64,000 bases of DNA, taken from positions 14,219,446 through 14,283,445 of the forward strand of contig NC_133234.1 in NCBI RefSeq assembly GCF_040436345.1. The letters are read 5' to 3'. The position numbers and the translations under genes are program-made. Source of the DNA: Pagrus major. Lineage: Eukaryota; Chordata; Actinopteri; Spariformes; Sparidae. The notes below the pieces were generated by a model, which was given only the letters and a program-made list of their open reading frames with translations, did not search any database and was not told where the DNA came from. This document shows, in pieces, positions 13,629-25,600 of this stretch; the first letter of the stretch is position 1; every line of letters starts with the position of its first letter.

Positions 13629-16600
13629 TTAACCTGTGTGGGGAAGTGCAAAGATGAGTGGGATGTTTGAGCAACAAACTGAATATAATTATTTTTTCAT
13701 TTATCTGTTCTTACCTTGATAGCCACTGTTCCCAAAGAAGCCATTCAAATCATATTTGCCATTCTTTGCTCCTAAGGACAAAGAAAAGAAACAATGCAGA
13801 CTGTTATGCAAAGGTTATACTTTCATATCCTTTATACCAGAAGAGGACGGTGTGCTGCTTATATACAGGAGTGCACATACAACCTCAGGCATTGTAAAGT
13901 TAAAGGAATAGTTTGACATGAAGGACTTGCCTTGGTGGTGAAAATGCAGTTTGAGGTGCTGCTGAATGTGTATCTGACGTGGCAGCTGCTGTTGAGGCAC
14001 GTCGTCAGGTTGTTCAGGCACCTGGACCACGCCCTGTGTTTCTGTAGCGGGCGCTGAGTCGAGGGTGAGGTCGTCAGTGCCCGCTGGGTAGGGCAGGTCC
14101 TCAACACCCGCCCCAGGCACCACGTCGGGTGTGAAGGAGGACTCCACGGGCAGATATGACGGGACAGAGGGGTAGGCCAGGGTGGGGCCGGAGGTGGGAG
14201 CTGCAGGGAATGCAACAACTAAGAAGGGAGAGCAGACAAGGTGAACAGGATAGAGAAAGAAAGAGATGTTTCCATGTTGTTTATGCACTTTGATCATACA
14301 TTTTGAAGTGAAAGTAGTGTCTCAGTTTTACCTTCTGGCTGCACTTGTCCATTTATATAGCCCACATCATCTGAAAGTGACAAACAGTTAAACATTACCT
14401 GAATGCAGCGGAGACACAAGAGACAAACATGCAGAAATACACGATGCTCACCATATCTATCAATGGACATCCCCTCACCTTCGACTGCAATCGCTGGAGT
14501 CGGCACATCTCCCTTCACTGAGAGATCAGAGGGAAAAAACAGATAAGAGATTGGGGTCTACAGTATATTTGTGCTGTGAATCTTTCTCTGACGCACCGTA
14601 GGATTTTACAGCTGATTCTGGCTCAATAGGCAGTGGCTCATAAGGTAAGCCAGCTGTATCTGTTTAAAGCAAAAAAAGAGATGAATGCACACTTATTTTA
14701 TTTGTATTTCTAACTCAAGCAATTTGTAACAATAACGACAAAATACCATATTCTGCACCAGGTCCGCCTTCAGCTGCAGATTCAAGGGGCTGTGACTGGT
14801 ATGGTCCCTGATTATCTGTTCATAGATTGATGTGAAACTGTTTAGTAAACATGATGAAATGCAGAGGAAAAGCATACTTAGTATAAAAGAACTTGATTGT
14901 ACCATATTTTCCAGAAGATTTTGCTTCACTTCCAAAACCAATAGGTTGTGGTGCATAGGGAGTTTCACCGTTAGCTGAGCGGTTGGCAAACACACAGAGT
15001 TGACAAGTTAAACCAAATAAATGAACAATTGGGCAGTTAGAGGGTAGTTGTGATGTTTGTTGAATCTCACCATATTGGCCTGTTAATTTTCCACTCTGTC
15101 CAAGTCCAAGATGCTCAGGCTGATATGGCGAGCCAGCCAGACCTGAAAGAATATATATGCTTAATTAAGTTAAACGACAAAATAAAATGATATTTAATGA
15201 TACTAGATATTACGTGTTAATTAGTGAACTTTAGAGGGGCTGATCGATGGATTTTGTCATCTGTGGACAGAGCCAGGCTGTTTCCAGTCTTTTATTAGCT
15301 TTCTTAGATGGTAAATATTAAGCTGCCACCAGCAACCAGCTAACTTAGCTAATCATAGAGTATTTCCCAAATCCTAGTTTTTACCATAATTCCCAGTAGA
15401 TTTGGTTTCAGGGCTCAGTCCAGCTGGTTGAGCTTCATAAGGCATTCTTCCATAACCTGTAGAAGAGACGGAGAATCAGAGGAAGAAGAGAAACAATAAA
15501 AGGTTAAAGGGGGAACTGTTTGTAGGAAATAATAAACAATAAACAAGAGATACCAAAGCTAATGATTTACCGTATTTGCCAGCTGTATTTCCGTTACTGC
15601 CAAGAAGCTGTCCACCATTGGGTAGCCCCCCATATCCTGAACAGAGATGAAAACAGTATGAAATGATCACATGACCTCTCAGAATGGATGCTAATAGGAA
15701 GCATTTTCACAGTCAACTGTTAGCCACAACAAAACCCTTTTTCATCCCGTCACACTGACCATAATTTCCAGCTGCAGGATCCCCTCCCATGCTGGCACCA
15801 AGACCACCTGAAAGTATTTTGAATGAACACCATCATTAATCTCTCAAGCTAGATCTTTGTAGGTCAGTGTCTCAACTTGACAGGGTTAATTTGGTTGTTT
15901 ACCACTTGTGCTTCCTGCAAGCACTAAAAATGTACTCATGATAGTCAGTCAGTGATTTGTTAATTTTTAACAGGGGAGATGGCCCAATGATAACACACTC
16001 TGCTGCCACCCAGGATGACAATACAGTATAGATTGAGTATTTATAGCATATCATTTAGAGAATCCAAGAATTCCCCATCAAACTTTGTACTCATGGTGCT
16101 GCACATTACTGTGAAATGAAACATACTACTTGTTGATATGACTGCCAAAGACAAATAACTCACCATATCTTCCAGATGATTTGCCATCACCAGCAGGCCA
16201 GTAGGGGCTTGGACCATATCCTGGATGGAGTTGAGATAAACAGTTTGGACTCACTGGACTGACCACGCATGCTTGTATTGATTCAAACAGGACCATAGTC
16301 ACGAAATAATTGCAGTTTTGATTAAGATCTATATGTGAAACAGACTGAAAGCTAAACATAATATCATAACATAGACATACCATAAGGTCCTGCACCGTTA
16401 TTCCCTGTATTAAGGGGCTGTCCACCAAACTGTAACCCACCAATGCCTAAATCAGAGTGAGCAGACAACAAGTCGGTTAGTACATGAATAATGAGACACG
16501 AACTTGCTTTAAAAGGTTTCAGATTTATATTTCTGCACATCAAGTTGCTTTAAACTCATGAAGCCACGCACATAACATTAATTATTTTCCTTTCCAAGCT

Positions 16601-19600
16601 ACCTCACAGTGGAGTGATGCCAACAAACACTCACCGTACTTGGTGTTGGATTTCTCTGCACCCATTCCCAGAGACTGACCACCAAAAGGCAAGCCGCCCA
16701 TTCCTGTAACATGGGAGGAAGTTTTGGCTCTGGTGTGATAAACATTTCTTCAGTTCAAGTGAATGTGTTCAATATTTCTTATTGAGGTGATTTTGTGAGC
16801 ATGGCTCTCCTAAAATGAAGGTTTTCTTGTGTTAATAAAGATTTGACAGAAATAAACCTTATACATACCACCATACATGCTTCCCAATTTTCCATTTGGA
16901 CCAAGGCCAGCGGACTGAGGCTCAAACTGGCTCATGCCTGCACGAGTATACAGGAAATGTTTGTGCATTGCATCTATCAACTTTTACAGCTTGAGATGAA
17001 TATGCTGCGAACATGCACACAGCATTCAGACCAAGGCTGTTTCTGAAATCACCGTACTGCTGAGGGCAGGGAATAATCAGATTACTTGCGAATGTAAGCA
17101 CACTTCTAGACCACCTGCTCGATAACTGGAGATATGGAGATGGTGTGGCGCCGAACTGTGTGAGTGTGAGTGAAAAAAGCTTTTACCGGTGCTTTAGGTG
17201 CATAAAAATAGACTGACATGATTCAGTGCTGCCAGAGAAACTGCACCGGGCTCAAAACGTGTTGCATATCAGCCTTTTGGATTCCAGCCACTCTTATTTT
17301 TACTTTTCATTTTCTTATTCTGCTCGTTTCACACTGCAGTCCGTGTTTGCACATGAGTAAGCCAATATCAGTAATATTGTTATCTGTATTTTCACTGTGG
17401 ATTATTCTGCTCACTGTAGAGATTGTACTGTTCACACATGCTTAAATTATATTTGCATAAAGATGGTGAGGTCTTACCATCTAGTCCAGCAGGAACCACT
17501 GGGGCTCCATTGTAAGGCATCTGTTTGGCGCCACCTGTAGCATCAGCAGTAAATTGGAAAATAATGGATTCATTTTCTGTTTCACAATCCATGTCTTCTT
17601 GATCGAATTTATTGAACCAATATGTTAAATATGTCAATATATCTTTAACTGTGCCCTCACTGCCACCACTACCAATATCAATATCATACCTGATTTGCCG
17701 TTAGCAGCAGGTACACCGTGACCAAGGCCTGGAAAAAAGAGGAAATGTTGACTTTTGTTGTAATCCACACAAAATGGTTGCAAAACATATTTTCTCAACT
17801 AAATTTCACATGGAGGTTCTTACTTGCATAGTCAGGCTGTACACCAGCACTATAGCCATTTCCATTTCCATACCCTGCAAAAAAGACATATACTATTATG
17901 TACTTATCTACCAATTCACAGACACATTTATCCATTTATGGATACAGTACTTCAGCAAAGATATTGGAAACATTGAAGCCTACCTGACTTGGACTTCTGA
18001 TTGGTTTTACCCTGACCTGCATTTCCTGAGGAAAATAGCAGAATGTAAATAATACTCAGACTTCATACTAGAGCTAATACTAATACTGGTCTTGGGTGGT
18101 CCAAATCTATCCCGAATTCATAAAGCTACTGTAGGCTTAAGGCATCATCGGCTTACAAGTTGAATTAAATACAATGTTTCAAGCTTATCCTTTTAAAATT
18201 CACCTCCGTATGAATTTCCGTTTCCATATCCGGCTCCGAGGTACGCTCCTTGTCCGTAAACTGAGAGAATACAGAGCAATTATTAAAACACAATTAAAAC
18301 ACTTAAAACAATTATTGACTTCATATAAGCATCATATTCTCTATGAGGTTGAAAAAAACACTCACCAGGTTGCTGAGGTTTCCCTGCATATGGATATCCA
18401 AGTCCTGCAAACATGAAACGAAAAAGTATTGTGAAAAATCACATTTGAATTTCCTTGGAAGTGAAAGGGGAACAAAAAACAAATAATATCAAATAAGATG
18501 TTTATATTGACAATAAACATTACCAGCTCCATATCCATTACTGAGTCCAGGCACAGTGTAGCCTCCTGCTCCGTAACCTTTGGATAAACAAAACTTCATT
18601 AACGTCTTTACCTTTATAACACGGGAAAGAAAACAAGTAGAAGTACAGAGTTACAACTGTTGAGATCGTCATATGTTTCACCCAAAGCTCTCAGCAGTGT
18701 GTTTGATGACACAATAGGAAAACTGCTCAATTAATCAATCACCTGGTGTGTTTGCTTTAGCTCCTCCTCCGTTTGAGTGTCCCCCTGCGCTGGCACCGTA
18801 TCCTACACAGTGACACAATATATCACCGCCATCAGGTCTACAGTCATTTGTCCATGTTCATAATGATCAAATCTGCAGTAGGCATCAATCATCATCTACA
18901 TAATGCTCCACTGTGAACATTTCACACACACACACGGATATTGAGAATGAAGAATAAAGTAGATTCACCGTTGGGTTTAGCACCATATCCGTTTGGAACA
19001 CCAGCTCCTGCTCCGTGACCTCAAAACAAAAAGAATCAACAATAAGTATTCTTGTATCTAAAATACACAGTGTTACGCACTGAACTGAGTCACTGTTGTA
19101 CAAGTACCTTTTGTGTTTGTGCCAGAAGATGCTCCAGCACCTGCATTATAGCCTTAAATGATAAGACAGAACAATGTCAGCACTTAGTTTTCATCACCTG
19201 CTTTGACTCGGTGAGTTTATGTTGTGTTTTTTCTGCTTCTGATATGTGACAAAACTATTTTTAAACAATCTCAATTCCTTTAAAATACATTATGCATGCA
19301 GTAAAGGAAAAAAACACACTTTAGCATGCATGTACTATTAGACTACTGGAACTATGGTAATCATTTTGGCTGTTGAGAGCTTTGCATTTTAGTTTTGAAA
19401 TACACAGAATACTGTAATACTCTCAGTTTACCAGGTCTTGGTATTTTCATCCATTGTCCATTTGGCACTCCTGATGGTCCACAGTCTAGAAAATCAATGT
19501 AAACATGTAATTTCAGCACGTCATGCTTTCAAAGTTAAACAAACAGAGATACAACCAGCTGCATTAAGTTATTGATGTATCTGCACTGTGTAGATGTTTT

Positions 19601-22600
19601 TACATTCTGGATGATTAGGCCCACACAAATTAGTTGCATTAGCACACTATCAAAACCCTGTGGGAGGTGTCGAATGCTAACAAAATAATTGAAATGTAAT
19701 CTTTGTTGCCATGCCAGTGTGTTAAAGTTGAATATTACATTATTGTGTTCTTCCAAGAAATATTGATGGAAAAGTCCACAAACAAGACCTTAAGCTCAGT
19801 GGTGTTTTGGGCTAAATGAGTATCATCAGTAGGCTAAACACAATTTAATCATAAATGAAAGCATTGGATAAATTACAACTGTGAGCTGATGATGGCGCTA
19901 CATGAAAAGTTGTGGGATCACCAAAGTTGTCAAAGTTCATCCTGACGGGGACGTATATGTATTTATGTATGTATGTACCATATTTTGTCAACATTGCTTG
20001 CAGATTATTGTTTAAAGAAAAGAAACAAATGTTTTTACCAGGTTTGGCCGGTTTAGCTCCTTGTCCCTTAGAGATCGTAGCTCCTCCTCCGTTCTCTGAA
20101 AAAATCAGAGGGACACACTGACAGATCAGGGCTGGGCAAGAAATGATCGATGTACAGTATCTTCTTCAAGTGTTACATGTGCAACATAATTACACTACAG
20201 TGGTAATTAAAAAGAAAACAGTGGGTTAAACTTCAATTTTTACCTCATGCACCAAATTAATATGACAAGGATTAAGATAATGTACAGGACCAACACAACA
20301 AAGTGACACACTTCCTTCACACACAGTCCAGAAATGGACGTATTGTGAATTGGTTAATTCTCAAACTGCAAAGTTGGGTGAAGGGTCTGAACAAAAAACA
20401 TTAGCGATAAACACACAAGTGAAACACAAGTTATTGGTATTTTTGAGACAACTCTGAAGACATCATGCGACACAGAAACAAACACAACAGGAAATACACA
20501 CAAAAAACCCCGTAGAGCTACAACTAATATAACAGTGAGCACTAGCTAGGATTCATTCTTATTTTAATAAGTGTACATGTATTTAAACCTGCAAAATTTA
20601 AACAATCTTGACCTTAATGGGTCTAGATAGTCTGTAAATAATGCCAAAGTATTACAGGCAAGTTAGACTGAATCCTAGCCATGAAAACGACACAAATCTT
20701 GCAGAGTGAGACAATTAGAGTGATCATAATGTCCACAAGTCCGTAACAGACTTAGAGTTAGGACAAACGCATGCCTTAACACTGCATCAACGCATGCAGT
20801 CCAACACTATTAGACACATTTAGTTTACCAGTTGCCCCAGTTTCTCCTGCAGGAAGACCTTTGCCCCCGAGCCTGTCAGGTCCTGCCACAGGCTGACTTT
20901 TGATGTTTGCCTCTTCTGGTGTAACCTCAGGCACACCCACAGCCAGAGCTTCTTCAGGGGTGATGCTCCCCGTACTTATAGCTGCCACTGTTTCAGGAAC
21001 AGCTTTGGTTTTCAGTGGTTTGGCGCTCTCAGGGGCAGCATCCCCTTCACCGGTGCTGTCTACCCCAAAAAGAACATCTGCCTCTTTTTGCTCAGGCACA
21101 GCACTTCCAGTCACATAACCTAGAGGCCATACACTTCATCAACGTTCATGTACACACATTATATTACAGATCGTTACTGCTAATGTCCACATGCATCATA
21201 AAACACAACATGACAAACCTCCAAATTAAATGCCTTTTTTTGTGCATTTACACTATGTTTATACAATCAAACCACATAATTCAAATTCATAAGCGACATA
21301 TAAAAAAACATCACATTGACATATATTCAAACCAATGCCTTGATAGGCTACTTGAGAATTACAATGCAAGTGACTGAAAACTGAACAATTTTCACTTGAT
21401 TTTTGAGGGATTCCAACACTACGATAGCAATAACATGATTTTTAGTTATTCTGAGTAAAAATCTGTTCCAAAAACGTGAATTTGAGAGTTCAATTACAAG
21501 AGAACAGCCTCTATCTATGATCTGTGCATAATAATACCATGAAAATTACCCAAGCATTATAAAGGAAAGATTGGCTTTTATCTTCTTGGGACATTACCTT
21601 CAGCAGCGGATCAGAGTCATCAACGTGCTTTCTTACAATATATATATCAATCAATACACAATGTATGTTTGATCCCACCAGGTGTACACAATGGTTAATG
21701 TCTAACTGAGTACACAGCTAAGCAGCAACCAGAGTCAGACGATGTTTGCAAATGTACTGTACGCATTTTTACATTTTAATACATATGACAATTATCAGAC
21801 AAAATATCACGATATTGACATGCATTTCGGCAGTTGATTTACTGTGTGGACTTGTGAATTCATTTGTGGTTTCACAGGCAACAAAGATTTTGTTTTTCCT
21901 ATATTTCTCTTTTTTAAAATGTTTTAAAATTTATTTAATATATCATAAATACAGTATGTGGCTCTCCAGAGCATCTGTATGTGACACTTTAGGGAGTCAG
22001 TGACTCGAAGAAATGTCAATCTAAAAATGATTTTCAATTTATTTGACTTTGTTGTTGTTGACAATTAGGTCAAACACCTCCAACTCAACTAATCCTAATA
22101 CACTAATGCCAGAAAGTGGAATCAGTGATCCATAAATTGTAGAGGTGGCGTTTTCAGATTCTGCTCTGGCTGTAAAAGTACTGTACAGATTCAGTTTTAG
22201 GGTACTTGCCTTGAGGAAGATCCTCTGCTGGCTCAGGTGCTGGGTTGGTCTGGAGAACCACTGGTGCAGGTGTGGCTGCCGGTTCAGGTGTGGGCTCAGG
22301 CGCAGGCTTTGGGTATTTGCCTTGAGGAATCACTGGTGCTGGTTCTGGTGTAGCCTGAGGGATCAGTGGTGTCTGTTTGTAGCTTTTTCCTTGTGTCACT
22401 GGTGAAGGCAGCTTTTGATATTTCTCTCGTGTCACCATAACGAGGAGACCACTCGTCGGCTCAGGGGCAACAGGTGCTGCATCTTCGGCTATCGCTTGTT
22501 GAGGTGTAAAAACCTCCACTGGTGCTGCACTCGGCTGCTCAGGAGGGAGAACTCCACCTTTTAGGCCCTTTCCATTGGACGCACCTGCTCCCTTTATACC

Positions 22601-25600
22601 CTTCCCATTTGGCACCATGCCGTAACCTGAGGACCGTAAAAAAAATACTAAGAACACAATGACATATGACAGAGATAAAGCTGACACATGCATATACACA
22701 TGTGTTTACCTGTATTTGCTGCTTTTGTTGACTGTCCATTAGGTAAACCAGCAGGGCCACCGTAGCCTGTGAGATACACAACATTTTCATAAACAAATTC
22801 ATGAATACGATAGCATCATTATACTCTTCGCCTTCTTCCTTTCTTTTCACAAACACTGTATGTGATATATATTATGCAGAATTCTTACCATTGCTGAGTG
22901 ATTTAGCGCCTTCACTGGGTGACACTGCTCCAACTCCTTTGGTAGTTTGAGGGTTTGAGCCTCTGCTCGGCCCTCCGTACCCTGCAAACAGCGGTTAGAA
23001 AATTATGAATTACATTACGGGATAAACTGATCATCACAATAGCCTCACAAGACATTTAATAGCTGGAATTTATCACTTGATTTATCACATCAAAACAAAG
23101 ATATAAAGTAAAATACAATACTCATTGTTACATGTATTTCCTTTTTATGGATGCATTTACTGTGATTTAATTACATGAAAACCATACGTTAAAAGGACAA
23201 TTATTAAACCTAATCTTTAGCCATGAATTTTCCATCCCAAATTAAAATTAAATCACAGTACTGAAAAATGAAGAGATGTTTTGCAGGGTAGGTCGTCCAA
23301 TACTAAATGCAAAGCGCTCACATTATTTTTCATGAAAAGATTCAGAGAAGACATTTCTTTTTCGAAATGGAAACACACATGCAAAAAATGAAGAATGAAA
23401 ATGTAATTATTATGTCATTGATTGAATGTCTTTGACTAAAAACTGTATGTTTATCATGATTCATATTCTGTAAGGTCGTTACCATTGGGTTTGGCTCCAT
23501 AACCTTTGGGAACACCAGCTCCAGCTCCAGCTCCAGCTGCAGCTCCATAACCTCGGGTCAAACATAACATTAAATATATAAACCAACTGAAGCAGAAAGA
23601 ACATTTTTCTTACATCAGGAACATTAAAGTTATAACAACTAAACACTGATTCTGATCCGTTACCATTGGGTTTAGCTCCATATCCATTGGGAGCAGCTCC
23701 ATTCCCATAACCTTGAGATAAACAAATCATTACAAAAACATCCATATCATGAGTTTAGAACATTTTGGGACATGTTTAAAATAACAGTATTACCTGGTTG
23801 GGGTCTCATTGCACCTCCTCTGGTGGCTCCATATCCTGTAACACGTTAAGGAAAGTGAATTAGTTAATATAAAAAATCAAGATGCCATTAAAATACAATT
23901 TATTTTTAATCATAAAAAGATTTTAAAAAGAAGTGACCCGTCTTACCGTTGGGTTTGGCACCGTACCCATTTGGAATATTGCCATACCCTAAAAAAACAA
24001 ACAAACAAACAAATACATAGTAAATGAAATCAGCATTGTGCTGATAACACAACAAAAAAGAGATTTGACCTAAAGTTTTGTACTGTTATTGAAAATGATG
24101 AGCTTTGTAACAATTCCCTCAAAATTATGTCACAACTTTGAGCAAGAGATGGATATTTTTCTTTAAACATTCTTTCAAAATAATGATAAAAACCAAAGGT
24201 GACCTGGCTAAGAATCTTGTCATAATACAGATCTTGATTTGCAAACATTACATCTATCTTGTATGTAATTTTGACCTCACATTTACCTGGTTTTGCTGGT
24301 TTGGTGGCTCCACCACTGGGGTATCCATAACCTTGAGAGTTTCACAAACCACAAGAATAATTAAATTCATACTGTCAATTGAATAAGAATGAGAATAATA
24401 ACATTTCTCGGATGCTGACTCACCATTTGGCAAGGCTCCATTCCCATTAGGGGCTCTGGCTCCAGCATAACCTTTGTATTTTACAAAACAATCATTTTAA
24501 ATATAGAGACATGTCATATTTCTTAGTGAACATGATATATTTTATTAGATGTTATTTAGAAACTCACCATTGGTTTTTGCACCCTGCCCATTGGGTACAC
24601 CAGCTGCAGCACCATAGCCTGAAATTTGAACAAAAGTCAGACGGATTCAGGCAGTTTATTAATCTAAAAACATGAAAATAACTAAATTCAGAGCTAATTT
24701 TCACTTGATAGGAGAAATGTTCCTACCTGGCTTTGGTCCCTTCATTCCTCCATTTCCATACCGAGGTCCGAGACCCAAACCTGCACGGCCATAACCACCA
24801 TTGTTACCTATAAATACAGCATGTTACCAAAAATATCATTATATTTTTACTCATCATCCTATAAGTAAAGTCTGTATGGACTGACTTGTGTATGACTCAC
24901 CTCCCATGGGTCGAGCTCCATAGCCATTATAACCATTACCACCATATGCTGGAAGAACAGAGAAAGACATTGTTACTGGTGAATTAGAGTGGTGGCCTCA
25001 TTACTGTGGCATGGTCGTCACTCACATTGGGCCCTTTGGTTCTTGGCAAGCTGAGGTACACCCAGTCCTCTGGAGGGTCCCATCCCCATACCTGGACCTT
25101 TAACCACAGATGTACACGTGTATCAATGTTGTGTCAACGTGAGTATTATGATCACATGGACAACAAGGTGGAAGAAGATGAGTTACCTGCCCCAAAAGGT
25201 GGTCGGCCATAACCTTTCACAGATTTACTTCCAGCTCCCCCCTGTCCTGTTAAATACACAGACATGTTAAGTTACATTAACAAACAGATGGACGTGTTTT
25301 GTTGTTGCAAAAACTCAAAAAGTATAATGCTGCCAATTCTAATCTATCCCTTCTCCATCTCTTACCATATGGTCTTGCCCCATTGCCGCTGGATGGGCCG
25401 GCTGCAGCTCCTTGACCTGAAAGAATAATTATTATATTCAAAGATGTGATCACGTTAACATTTATTCATCTAAACAGGTGTTGTTTATGCGGACGTTACC
25501 ATTGGTTTTAGCCCCATTTCCATTAGGAACACCAGATCCAGCACCATAGCCTAACATAAAAAGGAATATTATAAATCAACATATCAAACTCAACTCCAAA

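Larger units (their letters stand above)
14332..19487 (-). other. cmn: cmn: downstream repeat block (about 24 mini-exons)
   Basis: Exons from 5' to 3' of the gene: about 19430-19487, 19108-19153, 18967-19020, 18740-18801, 18523-18578, 18362-18405, 18203-18258, 17982-18027, 17822-17876, 17690-17728, 17478-17536, 16868-16940, 16634-16704, 16380-16445, 16164-16223, 15760-15809, 15571-15640, 15384-15460, 15070-15143, 14902-14980, 14748-14812, 14598-14660, 14479-14517, 14332-14370. The first part repeats GYGAGAG / PNG units. From about 16.9 kb on, exons lengthen, carry PYxPQPxGLG centres and end in K(S/T)xGxYG. Exon 19430-19487 (CGPSGVPNGQW) holds a rare cysteine that could form a disulfide. Boundaries are by eye, plus or minus one or two bases. 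Confidence 0.65.

Noticed and set aside
17040-17075. TACG/GTGA motif like the end of the KYG-type exons
   Set aside because: The enclosed segment would be only 4-7 bases and out of phase; probably chance or a dead exon end.
21590-21640. Open stretch HVDDSDPLLK with a GTAATG donor on the minus strand in a cmn intron
   Set aside because: It is phase 0 where all neighbours are phase 1; the phase 1 reading has a stop, and the acceptor is weak.
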